Below, one piece after another: positions 54,444 to 64,000 of a stretch of DNA of 64,000 nucleotides. The position numbers and the translations under genes are program-made. The stretch comes from Trebouxia sp. TZW2008 (taxonomy: Eukaryota; Chlorophyta; Trebouxiophyceae; Trebouxiales; Trebouxiaceae). The notes beneath the pieces are model-generated. The model was not told the origin of the DNA and made no database searches. It saw nothing but the letters and a program-made list of their open reading frames with translations. Location of the stretch: the NCBI GenBank assembly GCA_002118135.1, contig BDIU01000221.1:62001-126000 (forward strand). The letters run 5' to 3'. Numbering within the stretch: the stretch's first letter is position 1; every line of letters begins with the position of its first letter.

Positions 54444-57400
54444 TCAAATCAAGACACGCAGGACATCCTCAACATGCACTTTGCCATCCTTGGCTAATCT
54501 CCTGTGCAGACTGATGATTTGATGCCTGGTCAATTCGACACCTGCTTGCCGCAAGGCAGCTTCGAATTGCTGCTCTGTCAAGCTCCCCACACCTGCCTGG
54601 TCTACGTTGATGAAAGCTGAGCGGACTGCATCTTCGCCTGCAGCCCAAAACATGAGTTCAACCAAGTTGCCTGAAGTGACAAATCAGATGCTTGTCATGC
54701 CACTGCATTCGAATCAATGATAGCTTTCCCAAGATGACGAGCAAGTGCATGGTTGGCCGCCGATTACTTTTGCACAACAGAAAGGCTGCACTTGAGTCAT
54801 CCAAACATTGCATGCCATAGACCTTTTCTAGCTGGTACATCAAAACAAGCAATCCTGCCTGTTGATGGTGCTTGGGATTTCATTGCTTGCATTGAACAAC
54901 CTTTGGGCAGTAGCTATCCACCAACTTGTCACAGTCAGCCAGACACAAAACTTAGTCACAGTACCTTTGCCGTTGCATGGCACACTCCCAAAACTGCATG
55001 CAAGTGCATTATATGGGCCATCAAGAGGGCTACAGAATCACCTTGCAGTTGTGCCTGAATGGCTTTCAGGGCAGCCTCCCAGTCTGCCATAAGGTAGACA
55101 TGTCGGTTGTTCTCCATGTACTGGTACGTGAACTCATCCGCCTCCAGCAACTCAAAGGTACGCTGGTGCACAGTCAATACCTTGCCCACATACAAGTCCT
55201 TCTCACTGAACATCTCAGTTGCGTTCTTCAGCACCTGCAGTGGCAAGAGGACAGCTGTCAATTGTGAATGTGTGTAGGTAGTTCTGCAGCTCAGCTGAAT
55301 GCTGCATTTGGGCATATGTGAAGGTTACAGGCAGTGTCATGCTTGCAGCTGCGCAAGCATGCTTGGCCAATTGATGACGTGGTGAACTTCATTAGGCCAT
55401 TCAGGCTGCAAACATGAGACCAGCAAGCTTGTTGCATGGATGACAGACATCACATTTGTGCTTGATTTGCCACACGGATGTTGTTACATCAAACTGTGAC
55501 CTGTTCACCATGTGCCAAAATGCAGAAATGTACCTTGCTGCGCTCCAGGTACTTGCCGCCAGTGATGCCAGTGTTGCGCTGAGGCGGCTCAAAGATGGAT
55601 AGGGTGTCGTCAGCCAGGAAGTAGGACAGCACAAACTTGCGCTCCCTGCACACAAACGCACACAGCATGAGCATGCAAGATAGCCATTCAACATTGAACG
55701 GCAGTTGATCGGCACAGCTGACTCTCAGACTGAACCCAAGTAACTGCGCTTTGTGTTGCCATCATGCAAAGCAATGCACAGTTGAGAAAGTATCACTGCA
55801 TGGGACTTGAGGCAGATAATCCAATACGATATGAGCATGAGCCTCAAGGACTGTGACCTGGAGCGCTGAAATTGCACATGCTTTTGGTTGATTTGGGTTT
55901 GGAGCAGTCAGCACAAAATATGGTCAAAAGTCTCAGCAAGCATTGATAGGCGGCCAGCAGGTAAACATCAAGAATATCACATGGCCCACATCTTCAGTTG
56001 CAACCCTGACAGCAAGCTGTTTTGGCTCAAGCGTTCAAATTGACAAGGTGAAGGAGGGCTGATGGCATGGGCCATGATGCAGACATCAATTGACTCAAGG
56101 TCCTTTGTAGAAGGGCTATGAGCAGTGGAGATAGGAGAGCAACAGAACATCCAATGCAAGTGGGTCACCATGCTCCCAGGGGCGACGTAAGTTGTGAACA
56201 ACTGACCTGTCTGAGCTGCTGAGCTGGTGGGTTGAGGTCTCAACAAAGCGTGTGCCAAAGCGCAGCACAATCTTGTCCTTGTTCATCAGCTTATAGAAGT
56301 CCTTGCGAGGGGCCTTGGGGATCTGCAGTACACCCAACATTATTCAGCAGGTGTATTTGGATTGACAGCATTTGTATAGGGTCGGCCATGGCGCCAGACA
56401 GAGCTCTGATACCATCTGGTCAAACCTTTCAAGCGCAGGCACTGCTTGGTGCTGCTTGATCTTGATTATGCACATGCAGCAGTGTGCACTCCTAAAGCTC
56501 AGGCACTCACATCTAGCAGAAGCTGCAAAGCAGCAGAAGCTGTTCAGGTGAATCTCACATGAGAGGGTTAACAGACGTGAGCGTTGATATTCAGCTTGGA
56601 CTTGCTTGCACACAGTACAGGTCACAGTATGCTCCAGGCATACTGCACTTGAGTTCAGTTCCACATGCATGACTACATATGCATGGAGGGCTTGAATGGG
56701 CAACAAATGCATGAAGCCCTTTGGCAGTCTTGACTGACTGTTGATGACTCCCATAAGGTGCTGTGTGGAGGCATACCAGAGTCTTGCAGCTCTGCTCGCT
56801 GTCCTCAAAAGAGCCAAAGCCGTTGTAGGGGGGCAGGGCAGGTACCGGAATGGGCCTGATGCCCTCACTCACTGGAATGGGCTCCATTGCATCAGCACCC
56901 ACATTCTCCTGCACAGGACATGCCAAGCTCTCATTCAAACTCACTTCAACATCAGAGTTCTTCTGTCAGTCATTTACTTGCTGTTGCTATCGCCAGGCAG
57001 CAATTTTGTAATGGGATAGCATTTGCGGTGCACCCTGAGTACCTGCTTCTGAGGTACAGCTTTGCAAAAGCACTTGACAAGTCACAGAGTTTGCGGCAGC
57101 ACCGTACTCCAGGCCATCAGATGCATGAGTCACAGCGCAGCACGAGCCTGCACACAGCATGAACAGCAGAGCATGCTGCCATCAGAGATGCAGACATCAG
57201 TGCTTGTCCAAAACAACTTGGCTTGGCGAGGCAGGACCTGGGCCGCACCCATCTCTAGCTTGTGCCATCACGTGTGTTAGTCATAGCCATTGTATAGACG
57301 TCACAACCATCATGTGCATCGCCGCTATTTTCAGTATTGCTATGATAAAGACTACCGACATCATTGATACCGTCAGTTTTCGTCATTTCAACTATCTTTA

Positions 57401-60400
57401 TGATCGCTGCCATCACTTGAAAGTTTCATTCTTATTGTCATTGTCATTGTGCAGGGAAGTGGGCTCACCGAGTACCAGTGCTTGGTGAAGTCATCAGCAT
57501 CATGGATGAAGAAGTCTCTGCCATACACATGGATGAAGGCGCCCAAGCGCAGGTCCTGAGGACCATAGCACTGCTCCCTCATCAACTTCTTACCAGTGCG
57601 GGTCACATGGAAGTCCTGCAGTCACAATTTGACGCATAAGCCATTGAAGCATTCCATATTGGCTTCTTCCCAGTATGGCTCACATGGAGGAAGGCACCTA
57701 AGCGCAGGTCCTGAAGACCACAGCACTGCTCCCTCATCAACTGTTTGCCAATGCAAATCACATGCAAGTCCTGCAGCCACAAAGTTTGACTTCATCATGC
57801 AGCAGGAATATTTGGATTGGGTGCTTGCCAGTGCAGACTACATCAAGTCTTACAGGCATGAGGGCAGACCTCATGTTGGTGCAAGCTGATGCAGCGTTGA
57901 TACCATAGTCATGTCATGTTGATGCAGATCATATACAAGTTTGTCTGCGAGCTCATAAAACCCAGAGTGAATGTTTCTGCAAGTGAGGTAGTGATGCCGC
58001 CTTCTCAGCTGCTTGCCATTGTGGATTGCTTGACAGTCAACACAGGCAGCACGGACAGAAGTCCAGACGCAGAATGTACAACAGCACCTGCAAAGCATGC
58101 CATGAAGGCGTCAAAAGCAGACAAGCACAATCCGGAACCAGATAGGATGCAGACAAGCATGTTCACCTCACAGCATCATCAAAGCCTTTTGAGCATGTAC
58201 GCCATCAACCTAATGAAAAACAAGCTGCAGGGACAGACCTTGGGCAGGGGACCCCTCCTGAGGAAAACAGGGAAGGGGTCGCGACCGTCATTGTTCTCAT
58301 GCAGCTCCAGGATCTCTACAGTGTCATCCTCCAGGAAATAGTGGAGGCGGTAGGGCCTGCGGTCCCCATACAGCGCCTGCCTGTCATCCCACACACAGTA
58401 GAAACGCAGCACCTGTGCATCACCAGCTGCTGTTCAGTGATTCATCTTTCAAGCATTCATACAGCTATGCATGGTGAATTTTCTGCATGTTGCGTATTCC
58501 AGTGCCTGCCTGTCATCCCACATGCAGTAGAGCTGCAAAACCTGCACATCAGTTGAACTATTTGGGTCTTACACTCAAAGCGCCTAGCACGAGGCCACGC
58601 ATAGTATACGCACAAATGTGATATAGTGTTCAGCCTGTGAATTATTCACAACATCAATAATGTTGCATGTTTCAGTGCCTGCCTGTCATGCCAAACACAT
58701 TAGGACTGCAGCAGTCCTAAAGCGCATCTCTGTTATACTGGGATATACATCCAAAGCATCGAAGGTAGAAGACATGGTGCATGCATTGGTGACAGTCAAG
58801 TGCATTGCGGTGCACCTCCTGCTATACAGCAGTCAGCAAACCAAGTGATCCAGGCTGCAGCAACAGTCTGCAGCATCAAATTTATGAATTATGTATTCTC
58901 CCGAGCAATATCTCTGTGGCATGTCCAGCAGCTCAGGTATGAAGTGTGCTACAGAGCTTCTCATGTCCAAAAAAACAAAACAAAAAGGACAGAAAAGTCT
59001 ACGCCAGTAGGCGTCATAACGGGAGCCTCTGTCTAAAGAGGCAGCCCTAGATTGCTGCTTTCAAAGCAACAACCCACAGAAGATTGACCTACGGGGGGTC
59101 AGCCCTTTGTCATGTCCAAGCAACCTCAAACTTTATGAGAAAGATGTTTGTGTCAGGTGCAGTGTGCATCAATTACATACCTTGCGGGCATTGTGCATGA
59201 ACTGCTGCAGCTTCTTCTTGCCGTCATCCTTCTTGGGTGAGATGCTCTGGGTGCCGCCTGCCATGGGGCTGCCTGTGCCTGTCTGGCCTCCTGTCAGACA
59301 CATTCACATGTTCAGACACAGTGCTGTGACGCCATATGTTTTGTAGAGAATGCCTCTTGTCTTGCTGGCAGCAAGCAGGGATCAGGCTGTTGCACTTTGA
59401 GCAGAGAATGCGGGAGGCGTGTGAGCTGCTGCAGCATTACCAAGCCTTCTGTCATGTTTGCCTGTGGCTGCTCATAGATCTGCACATGCACTTGCTTGCG
59501 ATCAGTAGCTGAATCACAGTTGCTATAGGCAAGATTGGGCGACTGGCCAGCAAGCATACACTGCAACATTCTTCTGGCCGACAGACATGACTTGAGATAG
59601 ATGAAGCTGCAATGATTTCTGCCATCAGCCAAAGCAATGGCAATGGCTGTTGTGGTCATCGACATATGCACTCAAAGCAAGAAACGTACAGGATGCAAAA
59701 TTGCAAGCCTGTGTGCAGCTGACCTGAGGCATGGCACTGCATGCTGGGCCTCTTGATGGTGACCTGGGTACTCTGCAGGGCCATCAACAAACATGTATAT
59801 AAGCCACTGACCTGAGCCATGGCGCTGCATGCTGAGCCTCTTGATGGTGAAAGGGTCGTCTGGGTACTGCCCTGGGGGGCCGTACTCCAGGCCAGCATCA
59901 GCCATGGTCTGGCGGGTGAACATATCAGCATCCACCAGCTGGAAAGTGCGCCCATACAGACTGACATTGTCACCAACCACAAAGTCCCCAGGTGCAAAGA
60001 AGCTGCCATCAGACTTCTCAATGCGGTGGCGCCTGATCAACACACCCTGCATATGCACTGAGGGTCAGTATAGAAGAACATATTGAAAGAACAAAGTCTA
60101 TGCTGTCTGACTTCCCAATGCAGTGGCGCCTGATCAGCACAGCCTGCAAGTGCACTAGGGCTCACAAAACAAAAGAACAGGTCTGGCGAGTGAACACATC
60201 AGCATCTACCAGCTGGAAGGTGCGCCTATACAGGCTGACATTGTCGCCGACCACAAGGTCTCCGGGTTCATAAAAGCTGCCATCAGACTTCACAGTGCGT
60301 TGGCGTCTGATCAGCACACCCTGCATGCGCACAATGTATGTGTTCTGACGAGATAGGAAAATATGACATGAGTGAAGTTATATGAAATAAAGGCAAGCTC

Positions 60401-61690
60401 TGTATGGTTAGGTGGCATAAAGGGAGCTTTTGGAGCCAAAATTTTAGCCTGCACATGCACGCAAGCTCAGTCTCTACTGCTACGTGTTGAGCATTGCTTC
60501 TTCTCAGACTGCTGGTGAAACTAGCTAAATGGATGAAGAGTAGGCTGCTCAAGACCAGGCAATGTTGGCTTGATTTTGGTGATTTCAGCTGAGACGTCAG
60601 ACTTCACAGCCCCTCATAACACTTTCAGTGACCTGCTGACTCATGCACTGCCAGCATGGCTGCGCCACGCATGATGTTTGCTGATGGTGGGCAGAAGGTG
60701 CTGGCTCCTCCCTGGAATGTACTTGCTCAATGTTATTCTGCTTCTTTGCAGGGTGCCATGCAAACTATGTCGTTGTAACCCCCTGTATGAGCATTTCTGA
60801 TGAGAAAGCATAAGACAGGCATATTGCAGGCACAATTGTGTATGGCACTGAAAACAGCAGGCATTTAAGTTGGGACTTTAGGCAGAACAGGCAACGCAGA
60901 CACGGTGACATTTGTGACGCATACCTGAGGCAGACCACTGTTGTCCTCCTTGGGTTCCACAACCTGGCAGCTGTTGTCCTCAAGGTAGAACAAGATGATG
61001 ACCTTGCGCACCCTGAAGTTCTCCACTGCGCTCTCTGTCACAGCCTCCTTGAAGTAGCCATACCACCGAAGGACCTGAAGCAAGTGTCTCACTGAGTGAA
61101 TGCATGACACTAAAAACTTCTGGCATGTCTGCACCAGAATTGTCAGAGTTGCAGTGCCTTGTAGGTTCACTGTGTGCAAAAGGCTTGTGAGTGTGATGTG
61201 AATTGAGTGTTGCACCAAGAGTCAGCTCACCTTGTTGTTGTTCACAACCCAGTCTGGCAGGGTTTCTTCCTTCCTTGAGCTGTACTTGGGGCTGCTGGTG
61301 TAGGTCGCTGGATTGTAGCCACCCGACCGGTACATCTCAGTCACTCCAGCTGACATATGAGGGTCCTGAACAGTCATCTCTGGCGCCTCATGCGCATAGC
61401 CCTTGACATATCTCAAGGTCTGCTGCTTGTTGAAGGCATGCTCGTCCAAAGACACCTGAGCCAGTGGGAGAGATTGAGAGAGATGATTTGGCTTGCTCAC
61501 AAAGCAAAAGCTGCTGGCCAAAAGTTGCAAGACATCAAGGCAGAGGTCCACACCCACGCCAAGGCAGGAAGATGTTGCGGACTGATATTACAATGAGCCT
61601 GACAGATGACGAAAGCGACCCGCCGCTTCGGCTTACCGGGCTAGACACAGTGTATCCTGGCAGCTTTGGGATGGTCACCCTTCCAGGCAT
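54444..61690 (-). CDS. RIB72: RIB72/EFHC-type flagellar doublet-microtubule protein, three DM10 domains
   Basis: A microtubule inner protein of the ciliary A-tubule. Twelve phase-consistent exons: 61690-61637, 61455-61231, 61074-60925, 60046-59812, 59290-59181, 58412-58239, 57615-57469, 56908-56777, 56322-56207, 55645-55534, 55234-55042, 54637-54444; 613 aa, close to known RIB72 proteins. DM10-1 spans exons 3-4 ([12 protein letters not shown] ... [19 protein letters not shown]), DM10-2 exons 6-7 ([10 protein letters not shown] ... [19 protein letters not shown]), DM10-3 exons 9-11 ([10 protein letters not shown] ... [18 protein letters not shown]). The C-terminal exon is a degenerate EF-hand pair ([20 protein letters not shown]). 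The start [14 protein letters not shown] fits the family's short N-terminal segment. Exons 4, 6 and 7 have partial duplicates in neighbouring introns, and intron 5 holds a short retroelement-like insertion. Confidence 0.94.
57660..57776 (-). repeat. Broken copy of RIB72 exon 7 start
   Basis: 57690-57776 matches 57540-57618 closely (AAGCGCAGGTCCTGA, CAGCACTGCTCCCTCATCAA, AAGTCCTGCAG); 57660-57687 is a second short match to the same edge. Confidence 0.88.
58499..58546 (-). repeat. Broken copy of RIB72 exon 6 start, copy 1
   Basis: GTGCCTGCCTGTCATCCCAC repeats the exon 6 edge near 58374-58415, including its acceptor side. Confidence 0.8.
58673..58715 (-). repeat. Broken copy of RIB72 exon 6 start, copy 2
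   Basis: GTGCCTGCCTGTCATGCCAA, a further diverged copy about 170 bp beyond the first. Confidence 0.7.
58961..59119 (-). mobile_element. Short retroelement-like insertion with 10-bp target duplication
   Basis: TCATGTCCAA occurs exactly at 58961-58970 and 59110-59119 around a 139-bp insert in RIB72 intron 5. Read on the minus strand its end is CTCTTTAGACAGAGG, then CCCGTTATGACGCCTACTGG, then a T-rich tail, matching the insertion at 10118-10230. The 5' part is longer than in that copy and has no ORF. Confidence 0.8.
59724..59775 (-). repeat. Broken copy of the end of RIB72 exon 4
   Basis: CATGGCACTGCATGCTGGGC and CCTCTTGATGGTGA repeat 59816-59850 of the exon, including the donor side. Confidence 0.8.
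60099..60152 (-). repeat. Short broken copy of RIB72 exon 4 start
   Basis: AATGCAGTGGCGCCTGATCA and CAGCCTGCA repeat the exon 4 acceptor edge at 60021-60050. Confidence 0.75.
60181..60330 (-). pseudogene. Extra, still open copy of RIB72 exon 4 (first two thirds)
   Basis: Read on the minus strand from an intact GCAG acceptor at about 60320, it encodes [20 protein letters not shown] and later [20 protein letters not shown] with no stop, close to the real exon. It ends before the exon's last third and has no in-phase donor, so it is probably a truncated duplicate, though use as an alternative exon cannot be excluded. Confidence 0.75.
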
Positions 61691-62437
61691 ACTGGCGAAT
61701 TGTCTGACCTTCCTGACGCAACTCTCGACCTCGGTGCCAGCAGCTGGGCTACAAACAGATGTACAGACACCTCCTGTTCCGCCTGACAGTGCGCAACTTA
61801 GGGGACATCAACCAGGTCACGCAAGCAGCTCAGCCAGCCCTAAATTAGATTCCTTGGCTCAGGTCCGATCATCCCAGATCATCCTCACGTGAGAGGCAGC
61901 CGAACGGGACGCTGCGCTACTTGCGCGAGATACCGCACGCAGACTCTAGCGCTTTGATTGTTCGGCAAGTCGCATCTGGGTCTGCACGTGTAGTCTACAA
62001 CCGTGTGTAGCGTCTAGGGAGCCTCTGCACATAGAGTTTACCCTGAGCGATCTGTGCAGCTTCGATCCGATTGCCGTTGTCAGCTGACACAGATCCAGCT
62101 GACCTGTGCATGCTCAGCAGGCTTCGGGTAGCACATCAGCTCTGTGCATTGCGGAGCGTCCGCTCGTTTCCAACCTCCTGCTGCCAGGTGAGCGATGCTT
62201 TCCAGCACAGCTGCTCTGGCAAGTGTCGTTTGGCTCAGCGCCGACTCATAGCTCGCAAAATTGTCATCATTTGCGAACAACAGAATCACGCGTTGCGTTT
62301 TGCGATGACAGGTCTTTTCTGCATCAGACGGCGGAGCTAGCGTGGTGATGTCGACCTCTACATCGACTCATCCATCCTCTGCAGGCGTGAAGGTACACTT
62401 GTGTCGCTATGTCTCTGAAAGCTAATTCCGCACAAGC
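61691..62437. promoter_or_regulatory. Divergent upstream region of RIB72 and UMP-CMP kinase
   Basis: 747 bp; may contain an alternative first kinase exon at 62348-62392. No other gene recognised. Confidence 0.45.
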
Positions 62438-64000
62438 ATGACCAGTCATTTCAAAGCGCCTTTGCAGGACATCGACCTATCACATGCTGGGTTTCCTGCA
62501 ACAACCGTCAGCAGGAGCATTGTATTTGTGTTGGGAGGTCCAGGATCTGGCAAGGGCACCCAGGTGAGTTTGCAGACACACTGCACTGTCACTGAAACCG
62601 CACGCAACGTTTTGCCTTGCTGCCGCCTGTGAGGTCAGAGGGCAATCCTCCTGAAGACTTGCCACACATGCAGAGAGACATCGGTAACAGCTTGCGTTGC
62701 TGAAAGTAAATCAGATATTTGCAGGCAATTGTCTGCGAAATGGTGAAGTGTAAAACAGGCTTCATGCCCACTTTCTGCAATGACCCTTTTTGTGCAATGC
62801 TGTGAGGCAGTCACAGTCGCACACTTGACGCCGGATGTCATCCTAGCCATTTCCAGCAACCTCCTGCTGCATATTCTCTCATATCGCAATGCACATGTTA
62901 TCAGTCATACGATCTAGGCATGTGTCGTCGGCCATGCAATGCCTGCAATATCTTTGGCCAAGTAAACTTGATGATCAAAACTGGATCCATGCCAAGCCAG
63001 ATAGTCAGTGGCAGCAGGTGCCATGCTGTGCAGTGTGCTGAGCAGCAAATGCCATGCTATGCAGTCTGCAAAGCTGGTACAGGAAGTTGGCATCGGCCAC
63101 TTGAGCCTGGACCTGCCGAGGGCCCATATTCAGATCAAGTTTTGGCCTAAATGACAGTATATGCCATGCTGTGCAGTGTGCAAACCTGGTAGAGGAGTTT
63201 GGCATCGTACACTTGAGCGCTGGTGACCTGCTGACGGCCCAGATGCCTTCCATATAATAGCTCTCCTGACAGAAAGTGCCATGCCATGCAGTGTGCTAAG
63301 TTGGTAGAGGAATTTGGTATTGTACACTTGAGCGCTGGTGACCTGCTGAGAGCCCACATGAAGTCAGGCAGCCTTGACGGCAACATGGTGGCACAGATGA
63401 TCAAAGATGGCCAGATTGTGCCTTCACATGTGACCATCAGCCTTCTGCAGAAAGCCATGGCTGACAGCGGTCAAGACAGGTTCTTGATTGATGGGTTCCC
63501 ACGGAATGATGAGAACCGCAATGCATTCGAGCAGCAGGTGTGCAAGCTACTGCTCTGCAAACAGTCTTCCAGACTAGGTTTGTAGTGTTTTGTCTTGCAA
63601 AGCATGAGAGTTCAGCCTGCACCATGACATGAACCCCAAGTATCTACACAGCGCGCAAGACAGGGTCTTCATTGACAGCTTCCCTCGCAATGATGGAAGC
63701 GCTAGTGCATTTGAGCAGCAGGTGTTCAAGCTGCTGGCAATCAAACAATCTTCTAGACAAATGCCTTCTCTCCTGACGTGTCTTGCATAACATAGAGCCT
63801 TCCTTTGCAGAGTCATCACATGCACAACAGGTTCCATTCTGCTGCTGTGCTTTGAAAGAGTTGGCTCTGTGGGTTTTGGAAATGTTGACATACACAGCGT
63901 TGTCCTGACTTCACCGTCATTGTGATGTCATCATCGATACTTGCATGCTTGTGCAATTTCACGTACGTGCTGGAAGCATGTTGTTATGTGTTGTGTTGCT
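62438..64000 (+). CDS. UMP-CMP kinase (partial, cut by window end)
   Basis: Phosphorylates UMP and CMP with ATP in pyrimidine nucleotide synthesis. Exon 62438-62563 ends at the P-loop ([14 protein letters not shown]) and joins in phase to 63292-63537, which carries [33 protein letters not shown] and [19 protein letters not shown]. These match UMP-CMP kinase more closely than adenylate kinase. The lid region and C-terminus are not found before 64000, so the gene continues beyond the window. An alternative first exon, 62348-62392 (MSTSTSTHPSSAGVK), could splice in frame to an acceptor at 62469 and give a different N-terminus. The single large intron contains two broken copies of the start of exon 2, and a broken copy of its end follows the exon. 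Confidence 0.92.
63048..63246 (+). repeat. Two broken copies of UMP-CMP kinase exon 2 start
   Basis: 63153-63246 matches 63276-63365 almost base for base (GTAGAGGAGTTTGGCATCGT, TTGAGCGCTGGTGACCTGCT) with its GCAG acceptor; 63048-63126 is an older copy with indels. Confidence 0.9.
63629..63763 (+). repeat. Broken copy of UMP-CMP kinase exon 2 end with donor
   Basis: GCAAGACAGGGTCTTCATTG and CATTTGAGCAGCAGGTGT repeat the exon end at 63470-63540, and the match continues into the intron (AAACAGTCTTCCAGAC versus AAACAATCTTCTAGAC). Confidence 0.88.

Overview
The window is nuclear DNA of a eukaryote, most likely a green alga. Every gene is split into many short coding exons with GT-AG introns, most acceptors read (T)GCAG, and phases match from exon to exon. 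The gene set is plant/green-algal: sterol 14-demethylase CYP51, a plant-type group-II serine/histidine decarboxylase, a VIP1/RF2-type (group I) bZIP factor, a kinesin-12-like motor and a TSJT1/DUF3700-like protein. A RIB72/EFHC-type protein with three DM10 domains says the organism makes, or recently made, motile flagella. The lineage is inferred from these families only.

Layout. 234-7533 (-) cytosolic poly(A)-binding protein. 7867-24735 (+) a giant kinesin with an N-terminal motor and about 1600 residues of coiled coil. 25391-27835 (-) an unrecognised coiled-coil protein. 28204-29551 (+) an IQ-motif, Sfi1-like protein. 29637-30792 (-) a single-domain DJ-1 protein. 31157-36418 (-) CYP51. 37212-39773 (-) an RNase III with a dsRNA-binding domain. 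40176-42252 (-) an unrecognised, probably plastid protein with 10-residue repeats. 42936-45805 (+) the PLP decarboxylase. 46751-48233 (-) the TSJT1-like protein, divergent (72 bp between ATGs) from 48306-49522 (+), glycine cleavage H protein. 50717-54077 (+) bZIP. 54444-61690 (-) RIB72. 62438 to the right edge (+) a UMP-CMP kinase cut by the window end.

There is no operon logic: the genes serve mRNA metabolism, cytoskeleton and cilium, sterol synthesis, photorespiration and nucleotide metabolism. Four are cytoskeletal (kinesin, coiled-coil, IQ/Sfi1, RIB72).

The most striking feature is in the introns. At least ten exons in six genes are flanked, on the same strand and within a few hundred bases, by truncated and mutated copies of themselves that often include the splice-site edges ('exon echoes'). 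Some have become ordered arrays, and in the kinesin some copies keep open frames and splice sites and may have been recruited as exons. Other intron-borne items are a pair of short insertions sharing a structured 3' end, each with a perfect 10-bp target-site duplication; a second dispersed repeat pair; a roughly 112-bp-arm inverted repeat in a PABP intron; and several minisatellites. Exon coordinates were worked out by eye from reading-frame and splice-phase agreement and may be off by a base or so.
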